Of a DNA stretch of 64,000 bases, positions 19,554 through 27,888 are shown piece by piece (position 1 is the first letter of the stretch; each line of letters begins with the position of its first letter). The position numbers and the translations under genes are program-made. The stretch is from DASSFG01 sp035547915 (GTDB taxonomy: Bacteria > Planctomycetota > Planctomycetia > Pirellulales > JAICIG01). Under the pieces are notes generated by a model. It was not told where the DNA came from and did no database searches. It saw only the letters and a program-made list of their open reading frames with translations. The DNA is taken from contig DASZTS010000023.1 in the NCBI GenBank assembly GCA_035547915.1, positions 310,001 through 374,000 of the forward strand, given 5' to 3'.

Positions 19554-20867
19554 ATGCGCTGGCTGGCGGAACGATTGGCAACTGCGTTTCTGGCCGGCGC
19601 CTGGGAGGTGGAGGAACTGCGGTCCCGCGGAGCTCAAGTTGTCGTCCGGCGGCATCGCTGGTTGACTCGCCTCGTACAGCGCATACATGCCAAGGGCGAC
19701 GGACGAGGAAGACTGCGTCGGCGTTGGGTCGTGCATTGGATTCTCGAAGACCCGTCATTTCTGCGTGCGTGCGAGTACGGCGATCTGGAAGTCGACGCTC
19801 GCATTTGGGACGGGCGGGCGTCGATGCAGCCAGCCCGCGGAGCGCCGGCCACCTGGCAAGTTCCACCCATTGCCACCAGCGGAAAGCTTGCCGAGTGGCT
19901 CGGAATCCGCGTCGCCGAGCTAGAGTGGTTCGCCGCCAGCGGCCTCGCGCGCCGAACGGTGTCCGCGGGTTCCTTGGCTCATTACCGCTATCAGCCAATC
20001 AACAAGAGACACGGCGAGATTAGACTTCTGGAGATTCCCAAGTCGCGGCTTCGCGAACTGCAGCGCCAGATTCTGCACCGACTGCTCGACTTCATTCCGC
20101 CCCACGAAGCGGCTCACGGCTTTCGCGCAGGCCGCACGATCTGCACGTTCGCCGCGCCTCACGTAGGACAGCCGGTCGTCATCCGCCTCGATCTCCGCAA
20201 CTTCTTTCCGGCGATTCGCCGCAGGCGCATCGAAGCGATCTTTCTCACGGCCGGTTATGCCGAACCGGTGGCCGTCTTTCTGGCCGGCCTCTGCACACAC
20301 CGGGTGGGCTACGACGTATTGGCAGCGCTCGACATTCCGTTAATAGAGCGGTGTCGTCTGGAACGGTTGTACGGCGAGCCTCATCTTCCCCAAGGGGCAC
20401 CCACGTCGCCGGCGTTGTCGAATCTGGTTGCCTATCGTCTCGATTGCCGCTTGGCCGCCTTGGCTGCATCCGCCGGAGCCTCTTATACCCGCTACGCCGA
20501 CGACCTGGCCTTCTCGGGCGGTCGCGAACTTTCCCGCTCCGCCCGACGATTTCAGGTCCAAGTCGCCGCCATCGCCCTGGAAGAAGGTTTTGAAGTTCAC
20601 GGGCGCAAATCGCGGATCATGCGGGCCGGCACTCGTCAGCGGCTTGTCGGCCTGACGGTCAACCGGCACCTCAACCCGCCTCGTCAGCAATTCGATCGGC
20701 TCAAAGCCACGCTGCATAATTGCGTGACCCACGGCCCGATGGGGCAAAACCGCGGCGACCACGGAGATTTCCGAGCACATCTGGCCGGCTTGGTGGCATA
20801 CCACGAGATGATCAATCCCGCCCGCGGAGCCCGATTGCGGGCATTGTTCGACCTGATCAAGTGGTAA
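19554..20867 (+). CDS. Retron-type reverse transcriptase
   Basis: 437-residue RNA-directed DNA polymerase from this start. An N-terminal extension (~1-150), partly helical and basic, precedes the RT fold, as in myxobacterial-type retron RTs. RT motifs: HGFRAG, LDLRNFFPAI (motif A aspartate), LPQGAPTSPALSN (motif B), TRYADDLAFSG (catalytic YADD), and a late GRKSRIMRAGTRQ stretch typical of retrons. The two retron-diagnostic signatures are degenerate: NAxxH reads FAAPH and VTG reads LVG (RLVGLTVN). There is no maturase, endonuclease or HNH domain, arguing against a group II intron. No effector gene is obvious; the next gene is an ordinary DUF1501. A TTG at 19512 is an alternative start but overlaps the a2 repeat. 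Confidence 0.85.
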   Translation: MRWLAERLATAFLAGAWEVEELRSRGAQVVVRRHRWLTRLVQRIHAKGDGRGRLRRRWVVHWILEDPSFLRACEYGDLEVDARIWDGRASMQPARGAPATWQVPPIATSGKLAEWLGIRVAELEWFAASGLARRTVSAGSLAHYRYQPINKRHGEIRLLEIPKSRLRELQRQILHRLLDFIPPHEAAHGFRAGRTICTFAAPHVGQPVVIRLDLRNFFPAIRRRRIEAIFLTAGYAEPVAVFLAGLCTHRVGYDVLAALDIPLIERCRLERLYGEPHLPQGAPTSPALSNLVAYRLDCRLAALAASAGASYTRYADDLAFSGGRELSRSARRFQVQVAAIALEEGFEVHGRKSRIMRAGTRQRLVGLTVNRHLNPPRQQFDRLKATLHNCVTHGPMGQNRGDHGDFRAHLAGLVAYHEMINPARGARLRALFDLIKW

Positions 20868-20938
20868 CGTGCTGAGCGCCTGGAGTACAATCGGACATTC
20901 CCCTTTCGCGCAACCTCGGTGTCGAGGCGATAGAAACG

Positions 20939-22390
20939 GTGCGTCTTCAAACGAACGAATTCTCCACGTTCTCTCGGCGGCAGTTCCTGGCAAGTTCTGC
21001 GTCGGGTTTGGGGTCGCTGGCGCTCTCGGCCTTGCTCGACAGCGAAGCTGGCGCCAGTGATCAGGTGGCCGACGGTCTGGCTGGGCTGCCACACCATGCA
21101 CCCAAAGCGAAGCGGGTAATCTATCTCTTCCAATCGGGCGCGCCGTCGCAGCTCGACCTCTTCGATTACAAGCCCGGACTCATTGATTTGCGGGCGAGCG
21201 CCTTGCCCGACTCGGTTCGGATGGGCCAACGCCTGACGGGAATGACCGCGACGCAGGCCAGTTTTCCCATCGCGCCGAGCAGATTCAAATTCGCCCGATA
21301 CGGACAGAGCGGTGCGTGGTTGAGCGAACTGCTGCCCCATACGGCCCGTATCGCCGACCAACTCTGCTTCGTGAAGTCGATGCACACGGAGGCGATCAAC
21401 CACGACCCGGCGGTGACGTTCTTTCAAACCGGCGCACAACTCGCCGGGCGTCCGAGCATCGGCTCATGGGCCGTCTACGGACTCGGAACCGAGAACCACG
21501 ATCTGCCGGGTTTCGTAGCGATGGTCTCGCAGGGGTCGGGCAACACCAACGACCAGCCACTCTATGACCGGCTGTGGGGAAGCGGCTTCTTGCCGACGAA
21601 ATACCAGGGCACCAAGTTTCGTTCCACGGGCGACCCCGTTCTGTACCTCTCCAATCCGCCGGGTATCGACGCCGCCACGCGTCGGCAAATGCTCGACGAT
21701 CTGTCCCGTCTCAACCACGAGCAGCTCGATCGCCAGGGCGATCCGGAGATTGCCACGCGGATCGCGCAATACGAACTGGCGTGGAGGATGCAGTCATCGG
21801 TGCCCGAATTGACCGATGTGTCGCACGAGCCCGAGCATATCTTCGACTTGTACGGTCCAGACGCGCGCAAGCCGGGCACCTTCGCCGCCAATTGCTTGTT
21901 GGCACGAAGGCTGGTCGAGCGCGGCGTGCGCTTCGTGCAACTTTTCCATCGCGGCTGGGACCAGCATACGAAATTACCGCAGCAGATCGCCGGCCAATGC
22001 CGCGACACCGACCAGGCTTCGGCGGCACTCGTCGTCGATCTCCAGCGCCGCGGACTGCTCGACGACACGCTCGTGGTCTGGGGCGGAGAATTCGGCCGCA
22101 CGGTCTACTGCCAGGGCAGGCTGACGGCCACGGATTACGGCCGAGATCACCATCCCCGCTGTTTCACAATCTGGATGGCGGGGGCGGGCATCAAAGCGGG
22201 CCTGACATACGGCGCGACCGACGAATTCGGCTACAACGTCGTCGAGAACCCCGTCCATGTCCACGACCTGCACGCCACGCTGCTGCACTGCCTGGGTATC
22301 GACCACGAGAGGCTGACCTATAAATTCCAGGGTCGCTACCATCGGCTGACCGATGTCGCCGGCAGGGTGGTGCGAGAGATTCTCGCATAA
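20939..22390 (+). CDS. DUF1501 secreted protein (Tat signal)
   Basis: 483 residues. The N-terminus has a twin-arginine motif (SRRQFLASS) followed by a hydrophobic stretch ending in AGA, so Tat export is likely. The DUF1501 core follows: VIYLFQSGAPSQLDLFDYKP, SMHTEAINHDPA, a repeated LLARRLVERGVRFVQLFH segment, TLVVWGGEFGRT and the C-terminal DHHPRCFTIWMAGAGIK. The fold is related to sulfatases and alkaline phosphatases; biochemical function is unproven. GTG start with GAGGCG upstream. The usual DUF1549/DUF1553 partner is absent next to it. Confidence 0.88.
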   Translation: MRLQTNEFSTFSRRQFLASSASGLGSLALSALLDSEAGASDQVADGLAGLPHHAPKAKRVIYLFQSGAPSQLDLFDYKPGLIDLRASALPDSVRMGQRLTGMTATQASFPIAPSRFKFARYGQSGAWLSELLPHTARIADQLCFVKSMHTEAINHDPAVTFFQTGAQLAGRPSIGSWAVYGLGTENHDLPGFVAMVSQGSGNTNDQPLYDRLWGSGFLPTKYQGTKFRSTGDPVLYLSNPPGIDAATRRQMLDDLSRLNHEQLDRQGDPEIATRIAQYELAWRMQSSVPELTDVSHEPEHIFDLYGPDARKPGTFAANCLLARRLVERGVRFVQLFHRGWDQHTKLPQQIAGQCRDTDQASAALVVDLQRRGLLDDTLVVWGGEFGRTVYCQGRLTATDYGRDHHPRCFTIWMAGAGIKAGLTYGATDEFGYNVVENPVHVHDLHATLLHCLGIDHERLTYKFQGRYHRLTDVAGRVVREILA

Positions 22391-22437
22391 CGTATCCGTG
22401 CACCGTCGCCGATGGCAGGCTGCCTTGGGGATACCGT

Positions 22438-22929
22438 CTAGGAAAACATCCCGTCGTATCCGACCGCGGTGAAGGCCCGCGGAAAGTGTTCGATCGTCGG
22501 CTTGCCGCGCCCGGCGGGCCAGGTCACGGCCACAACGTCGAAGCGGGCCGCATATTCCAACAGGCCGTGTCGGCGCAAGTACGCAACGGCCAGACGGGTC
22601 AACTTTCGCTGCTTGTCATCGTCGACGGCCTCGGCCGGATGGCCCGCGTCGTGCGAGTGGCGTGTTTTGACCTCGACGAAAACGATCGTTCGGCCATCGA
22701 CCGCCACCAGATCGAGTTCGCCCAACGCTCCGCGGCTGCCACGCGCGACGATTACGTATCCGCGGCGGCGCAGGTATTTGGCGGCGGCGGTTTCGCCGCG
22801 TTGACCCAACGTGCGGGTAGGAAAGAGCTTGTGCCACGACGCCAGCAGACCACTGGCCACCGCATTGCCATGAACTCGGTCACCCGAATTCCGGCGAAGC
22901 TGGCCCAGCAGCCAACCGCGGGCGAACAT
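22438..22929 (-). CDS. yraN: YraN / UPF0102 family protein
   Basis: 163-residue endonuclease-fold protein of unproven role. The family core is visible: LGQRGETAAAKYLRRRGY, GELDLVAVDGRTIVFVEVKTR and KQRKLTRLAVAYLRR, i.e. a GE-x-D-(L/I)-..-E-V-K pattern like the Holliday-junction-resolvase nuclease fold. I start at ATG 22929, 4 nt after the rplS stop, with AAGGA about 10 nt upstream. A longer frame from 22968 would overlap rplS. yraN following the trmD-rplS block is a common bacterial arrangement. Confidence 0.86.
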   Translation of the reverse strand: MFARGWLLGQLRRNSGDRVHGNAVASGLLASWHKLFPTRTLGQRGETAAAKYLRRRGYVIVARGSRGALGELDLVAVDGRTIVFVEVKTRHSHDAGHPAEAVDDDKQRKLTRLAVAYLRRHGLLEYAARFDVVAVTWPAGRGKPTIEHFPRAFTAVGYDGMFS

Positions 22930-22933
22930 GGAA

Positions 22934-23311
22934 CTATTCCTTCTTGCCGGCTTCTTCCCGGTCTCCACGGCGCTCGCGGAGCCGCACGGCCTTGCCCACG
23001 CGATCGCGGAGGAAGTAGAGCTTGGCTCGTCGCACGATGCCCGATCGCTTCACTTCGATCTTGGCGATGCGCGGCGAGTGCAACGGAAACTTGCGCTCGA
23101 CGCCTTCGCCCTGCACGATGCGGCGAACGACGAACATCTCGCGCGTCCCCGAACCGCTGCGGGCGATGACGACGCCGTTGAAGATCTGGATGCGCTCTTT
23201 CTCACCTTCGAGAATGCGCGTGTGGACGTCGACGGTGTCGCCGATCTTGAAGTCGGGGATTTCCGTCTTCAGGTGGGGCTTCTCCACCTGCGCAAGCACT
23301 TGTTGGCTCAT
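22934..23311 (-). CDS. rplS: 50S ribosomal protein L19
   Basis: 125-residue L19, located at the 30S-50S interface. Diagnostic stretch: FKIGDTVDVHTRILEGEKERIQ, NGVVIARSGSG, FTVR-like FVVRRIVQGEGVER and FPLHSPRIAKIEV, RRAKLYFLRDRVGKAVR. It sits between trmD and yraN on the same strand. Confidence 0.97.
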   Translation of the reverse strand: MSQQVLAQVEKPHLKTEIPDFKIGDTVDVHTRILEGEKERIQIFNGVVIARSGSGTREMFVVRRIVQGEGVERKFPLHSPRIAKIEVKRSGIVRRAKLYFLRDRVGKAVRLRERRGDREEAGKKE

Positions 23312-23382
23312 GGTTCTTGGTCCTTTCTATATCACAGGTCTATCTTTGTCTGGAGGAACCGAGGAGGTTGCAACGAGAATCC

Positions 23383-24081
23383 TCAGTCTCCTTGATTATC
23401 TTGTTGTCCGCGTCGTTCGGTCGTTCGCTGCAAGCTTTGTTGTCGCCGCCAGCGGGCTATCTCCGCATGATTGCCGCTCAGCAACACTTCGGGCACCAGA
23501 TGACCACGATACTCCCTCGGCCGCGTGTACTGTGCACCCTCTAGCAAACGGTCGTCACCCGAAAACGAATCTTGTTTGTTGCTGCGTTCGTCTCCCAGCA
23601 CTCCCGGCACCAGCCGCAGCACGGCGTCGATGACGACCATCGCCGCAACCTCGCCGCCGTTCAATACAAAATCACCTATCGAGATCTCGTCAGGTTGAAG
23701 GACCTTCTTCACCCTTTCGTCGAACCCCTCGTATCTGCCGCACAACAACACCAACCGCGGTTGGGCGGCCAATTCTTCGACCACCGCCTGATCGAGCCGT
23801 CGCCCTTGGGGCGACAACATGACCAGATGGCCGGGACTGCCTTCCGCTTGCACGGCCTCCACGCAATCGACGACCGGCTGGGGCATGAGCACCATGCCCG
23901 GCCCGCCGCCATAGGGTCGATCGTCGACACATTTGTGCCGGCCCTCGGCCCAGTCGCGAATGTTATACAACCGCACGTCTACTAGGCCGCGGTCGATCGC
24001 CAGCTTCAACAAACTTTGCCCCAAGTACCCCGGAAACATATCTGGGAACAGCGTTAGCACGTCGAAACGCATGGCTGTCAT
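23383..24081 (-). CDS. trmD: tRNA (guanine-N1-)-methyltransferase
   Basis: SAM-dependent enzyme methylating G37 of tRNAs, a SPOUT-fold dimer with a trefoil knot. 232 residues. Signatures: FDVLTLFPDMF, IRDWAEGRHKCVDDRPYGGGPGMVL, LLCGRYEGFDERV, EISIGDFVLNGGE and the late SFSGD...YTRP. Starts at 24081 (MTAM) and 24072 (MRFD) are both possible; neither has a strong Shine-Dalgarno. The usual rimM between rpsP and trmD is missing here. Confidence 0.96.
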   Translation of the reverse strand: MTAMRFDVLTLFPDMFPGYLGQSLLKLAIDRGLVDVRLYNIRDWAEGRHKCVDDRPYGGGPGMVLMPQPVVDCVEAVQAEGSPGHLVMLSPQGRRLDQAVVEELAAQPRLVLLCGRYEGFDERVKKVLQPDEISIGDFVLNGGEVAAMVVIDAVLRLVPGVLGDERSNKQDSFSGDDRLLEGAQYTRPREYRGHLVPEVLLSGNHAEIARWRRQQSLQRTTERRGQQDNQGD

Positions 24082-24168
24082 TGTAGCTCGGAGCGCATCG
24101 CGGCGGCATAAACGGCAGGGCTCCGCTCATGTAAACGGAGCCTTCCGGAATGCTCTCCCGCGACGATC

Positions 24169-24609
24169 TTACTCGCTCGCAGCCTGGGGCTCTTCGACGG
24201 GGGCTGCCGCCGGTTCGCCACCCGCTTCGGCCGCTGCCTCAGTCGACGCCTCGGGTTCTTGCCCCTTCGGCTTCGGCACATAGACAGGCTCCGGCGCCGG
24301 CGGCACCACCTTGGGCATCGCCAGCCGCTCGCGTGCCGCCTGTTGCGCCGCCACGCTGATTCCCTCGGGACCGTACTTCTTGATGAACACCTTCACGTTC
24401 ACGCTCGGCTGGGCGCCAACGCTGAGCCAGTATTGCAGCCGCTCGTTGTTCAGCGTCACCCGCGCGTCGGTGTCGGCGATCATCGGGTCGTAGGTACCGA
24501 TCTCTTCCAACACCTTGCCGTCGCGCGGGCTGCGCGAGTCGGTGGCACAGATGCGAAAGAACGGCCGGTGCTTACGGCCCATCTTCTTCATGCGAATTTT
24601 AACTGCCAA
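24169..24609 (-). CDS. rpsP: 30S ribosomal protein S16 with C-terminal extension
   Basis: 146 residues. The first ~90 are a normal S16 (VKIRMKKMGRKHRPFFRI, RDGKVLEEIGTYDP, RLQYWLSVGAQPS). The rest (~91-146) is a Pro-, Ala- and Glu-rich acidic tail not needed in the compact family, which is usually 80-90 residues. It sits between ffh and trmD. Confidence 0.96.
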   Translation of the reverse strand: MAVKIRMKKMGRKHRPFFRICATDSRSPRDGKVLEEIGTYDPMIADTDARVTLNNERLQYWLSVGAQPSVNVKVFIKKYGPEGISVAAQQAARERLAMPKVVPPAPEPVYVPKPKGQEPEASTEAAAEAGGEPAAAPVEEPQAASE

Positions 24610-24705
24610 GACGTCTCCTTCGATTTCGATCGGTTCGGTGTGAGTGTTTTGGTTTAACGGGGTGCGGTCCCGAAAACCGGGGCCTGCCCTTCGCCATCAT
24701 GGGTC

Positions 24706-26196
24706 TTATCGATTCTTCTTCTGATCCTTCTGATCCCGCTGTCGTTTGCGGGCTTCTTTCTCGCGCTGCTTGCGCAACTTGGTTCGTTCTTCGCTCGTCA
24801 GCCGCTTGCCCGTACCGACCTTCTTCTTGGCCAGCATCGCACCGGGGTCGAGCATCCCCTGACGCTGCAACTGCTGCATCTCGCGCATCCGGTCGCGCAT
24901 GCCCATCCCCGAGACGCGCTTCATGAGGTCGGCCATGCCGTCGAACTGCTTGACGAGTTGGCTGATCTCGGACGGGTCGACACCGGCGCCGGCGGCGATC
25001 CGCCGCCGCCGGCTCGGATCGATAATCCGCGAGGGATTGCGACGCTCGTCGGGCGTCATCGAGTCGATGATGCCGCACAGCCGGCGCATGTCGCCTTCGG
25101 CGTCGACGTCGTTCATCATGTTCTTGAGGGCGCCCATGCCGGGGATGAGCCCCATGATTTTGTTGAGCGGACCGAGCTTCTGCGTCTGCGTCATCAGCTT
25201 ACGGAAGTCGTCGAGCGTGAACTCGCCCTTGCGCAGCCGCTCCTCCTGCCGCGCCATCTCGTCCTGGTCGAACTTCTCTTGCGCTTGTTCGACCAGCGAC
25301 ACGATGTCGCCCATGCCCAGGATGCGGCCGGCCATCCGCTCGGGATGGAACTCTTCCAGCGCGTCGAGGTGTTCGCCCACGCCGATGAACTTGATTGGTA
25401 CGCCCGTGACGGTCTTCACGCTCAACGCGGCGCCGCCGCGGGCATCGCCGTCGAGCTTGGTCATGATCACGCCGTCGAGCTCGAGCGCCTCGTTGAAGGC
25501 TTTGGCACTGTTGACGGCATCCTGGCCGGTCATGGCATCGACCACCAGGAAGACCTGCTCGGGATTCACCCGGCGATCGATCCGTTTGAGCTGATCCATC
25601 AGCTCGTTGTCGATGTGCAACCGGCCGGCCGTGTCGAGAATCACGACCTGCGCGCCGATCTGCTTGGCCTGTTTGACGGCATTTTGGCAGACCGTCACAG
25701 GGTCGGTGGCGCCTTCTTCGGCATAAACAGGCAGACCGAGTTGCTCGCCGATGACCTGCAATTGGTGCACGGCGGCCGGACGTTGCAAGTCGGCGGCCAC
25801 GAGCAGTGGTTTGCGTCCCCGTTGGTTGATGAGGCGGCCCAGCTTGCCGCAGGTCGTTGTCTTACCGGAGCCCTGCAAGCCGCACATCATCAGTACGGTC
25901 ACATCGCCCCGCAGATGCAGGGCGTGATCGACCGGCCCCATCAGGTTGACCAACTCCTGATGGACGATGCCGACGACCTGCTGTTCCGGCCGCAACGAGC
26001 GAAGCACCTGCTCGCCCACGGCCTGGTCGCCGACGCGCGTCATGAACTGCTGGACGACATCGACGCTCACGTCGGCTTCCAGCAAGGCTTGCCGCACGAG
26101 CTGCAAGCCTTCGCGCATGTTCGACTCGGTCAACCGGGCCTTGCCGGTGAGCGAGCGAAACGCCGAACTGAGACCTTCTTGCAGCGACTCGAACAT
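24706..26196 (-). CDS. ffh: Signal recognition particle protein
   Basis: SRP54 GTPase that delivers signal-sequence-bearing nascent chains to FtsY. 496 residues: an N domain, then the G domain with P-loop GLQGSGKTTTCGKL, DTAGRLHID and TKLDGDARGG, then the Met-rich M domain (residues ~330-465; MGLIPGMGALKNMM, RRRRIAAGAG, GMGMRDRMREMQQLQRQGM). The Lys/Arg-rich C-terminus matches the family. First gene of an ffh-rpsP-trmD-rplS-yraN run. Confidence 0.97.
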   Translation of the reverse strand: MFESLQEGLSSAFRSLTGKARLTESNMREGLQLVRQALLEADVSVDVVQQFMTRVGDQAVGEQVLRSLRPEQQVVGIVHQELVNLMGPVDHALHLRGDVTVLMMCGLQGSGKTTTCGKLGRLINQRGRKPLLVAADLQRPAAVHQLQVIGEQLGLPVYAEEGATDPVTVCQNAVKQAKQIGAQVVILDTAGRLHIDNELMDQLKRIDRRVNPEQVFLVVDAMTGQDAVNSAKAFNEALELDGVIMTKLDGDARGGAALSVKTVTGVPIKFIGVGEHLDALEEFHPERMAGRILGMGDIVSLVEQAQEKFDQDEMARQEERLRKGEFTLDDFRKLMTQTQKLGPLNKIMGLIPGMGALKNMMNDVDAEGDMRRLCGIIDSMTPDERRNPSRIIDPSRRRRIAAGAGVDPSEISQLVKQFDGMADLMKRVSGMGMRDRMREMQQLQRQGMLDPGAMLAKKKVGTGKRLTSEERTKLRKQREKEARKRQRDQKDQKKNR

Positions 26197-26258
26197 GGAT
26201 ACAGGAAGCGCAAAAACCGGGCGCCGCGGCCATTTTGGCGGCCGCAGTGAAAACTAAT

Positions 26259-26287
26259 ACTATAGCGACCCGCTATAATATCCGCAA
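26259..26287 (-). promoter_or_regulatory. Candidate promoter for ffh operon
   Basis: On the minus strand, TTGCGG (26287-26282) and TATAGT (26264-26259) are spaced 17 bp, ~63 bp before the ffh ATG. The box lies in an AT-rich pocket in otherwise GC-rich DNA. Confidence 0.5.
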
Positions 26288-26355
26288 ACCGTAATGGGGG
26301 CAGAAGTTAAGCCGCCAAAATTCGCGGCCCTGAGGCTGAAAAGCCGAGGAAGGCC

Positions 26356-27840
26356 TCACATTTTGCCAATCAGCTCGATGCAAATTTCCCGCACTCGACC
26401 CGGATTGACATTCGGGTTTTTCTTTTTCGCCTGGCCGACGAAGGCACCGGCGGCTTGCAGTTTGCCGGCCTTCACGTCGGCTACGAGCTTGGGATTGGCG
26501 GCCACCAGTTCGCGGCAAAGCTCGACGAGGGCCGATTCGTCGACCTTCTCAATCCCCATCTCGGCCATGACTTCCTCGGCAAGCTTGCCGTTGTCGAGCA
26601 TCGCCATGAAGACTTCTCGGCCGCGGGTGGTGTCGAGATCGCCCGCCTTCACCTTCTTGAGCAAGTCGGCCAATCCGGCCGGAGGGAGCGGAAATTCTTC
26701 GATCGTGAGCTTGCGCTCCTTCAGCTCGCGCAGAACATCCTGAGTCACCCAGTTGCTGGCCAGTTTGCCGTCGCCGCACAACTCGGCCGCCTTCAAGTAG
26801 TAATCGACCAGGGCACGCCCCTTGTTCACGATCACGTCGCTGTCGTAGGGCGTCAGGTTGTAGGTCAGTTCCAGACGATGCCGCAGGTCGGCAGGCAATT
26901 CGCCCAAGGCCTCGCGAACGGCCAGAATCTGGTCTTCCACGACCGTCACGGGCACCAAGTCTGGGTCGGGGAAGTAGCGGTAATCGCTCGACTCTTCCTT
27001 ATGACGTTGTCCGCGGGTGATGTTCTCGACGTCGTCCCAACCGCGCGTCTGCTTCGGCACCTGGCCCAACCGCTGGCCGGTCTCTTGAAAGACGGTGTAC
27101 TGACGCTCAGCTTCGTAAGCCAGTGCGCGCTCCACCGCTCGGAAGCTGTTCATGTTCTTGATCTCGACGATCGGCGTGGGAATGCGGTGTCCGTCGGGTT
27201 GGTCGACGTGGAGGTTCACATTGGCGTCGACACGCAGGCTCCCTTCCTGCATGTTGCAGTCGCTCACGCCCAGATAGGTGAGCAGCAACTTGAGTTCGTC
27301 GAGATAGGCCGCCGCTTCCAACGGCGAGCGCATGTCGGGCTGAGAAACGATTTCCAACAACGGCGTGCCGGCGCGATTCAGGTCGATCTTGCTGTCGGCA
27401 GCGCCCGCCTGCTCGTCGTGCATGCTCTTGCCGGCGTCTTCTTCCAGATGCGCGCGGATGATGCCGATCCGCTTGGCTTCGAATCGTCCTTTGGGATCGC
27501 GGATCTCCAGGTAGCCGTCGGAGCTGAACGGCAGATCGAATTGGCTGATCTGATACCCCTTGGGCAGGTCAGGGTAATAGTACTGCTTGCGGTCCCACTT
27601 CGTGTAGCCGGCGATCTGGCAATTGAGCGCCACCGCGGTGCGCAGGCCCAGTTCGAACGCGCGGCGGTTCATGACCGGCAACGTACCCGGCATACCGGTG
27701 CAGATCGGGCACGTCTGCGTGTTGGGTGGTGCTCCGAATCGCGTGCTGCACCCGCAGAACAGCTTCGTCTGCGTCAGCAACTGCACGTGGACTTCGAGGC
27801 CGATGATCGTGGTGTAAGGCTGGCTCACGTTAGGAAACAA
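26356..27840 (-). CDS. gatB: Asp-tRNA(Asn)/Glu-tRNA(Gln) amidotransferase subunit B
   Basis: tRNA-binding, ATP-dependent kinase subunit of the GatCAB complex that converts misacylated Glu-tRNA(Gln) or Asp-tRNA(Asn). 494 residues: catalytic cradle (GLEVHVQLLTQTKLFCGC with Cys metal ligands, GMPGTLPVMN, YYYPDLPKGYQISQ, LEEDAGK), then helical and YqeY-like tail domains (~300-494). The three Gat genes occur together here with gatA 48 bp upstream. Confidence 0.97.
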   Translation of the reverse strand: MFPNVSQPYTTIIGLEVHVQLLTQTKLFCGCSTRFGAPPNTQTCPICTGMPGTLPVMNRRAFELGLRTAVALNCQIAGYTKWDRKQYYYPDLPKGYQISQFDLPFSSDGYLEIRDPKGRFEAKRIGIIRAHLEEDAGKSMHDEQAGAADSKIDLNRAGTPLLEIVSQPDMRSPLEAAAYLDELKLLLTYLGVSDCNMQEGSLRVDANVNLHVDQPDGHRIPTPIVEIKNMNSFRAVERALAYEAERQYTVFQETGQRLGQVPKQTRGWDDVENITRGQRHKEESSDYRYFPDPDLVPVTVVEDQILAVREALGELPADLRHRLELTYNLTPYDSDVIVNKGRALVDYYLKAAELCGDGKLASNWVTQDVLRELKERKLTIEEFPLPPAGLADLLKKVKAGDLDTTRGREVFMAMLDNGKLAEEVMAEMGIEKVDESALVELCRELVAANPKLVADVKAGKLQAAGAFVGQAKKKNPNVNPGRVREICIELIGKM

Positions 27841-27888
27841 TCATTCTCGATGCGAGAGATACCGCATGAAAACTCATATCGCGACACA

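Noticed and set aside
19554..20867. Group II intron maturase
   Set aside because: No maturase X or endonuclease domain and no intron ends; N-terminal extension and msr-msd-like RNA fit a retron.
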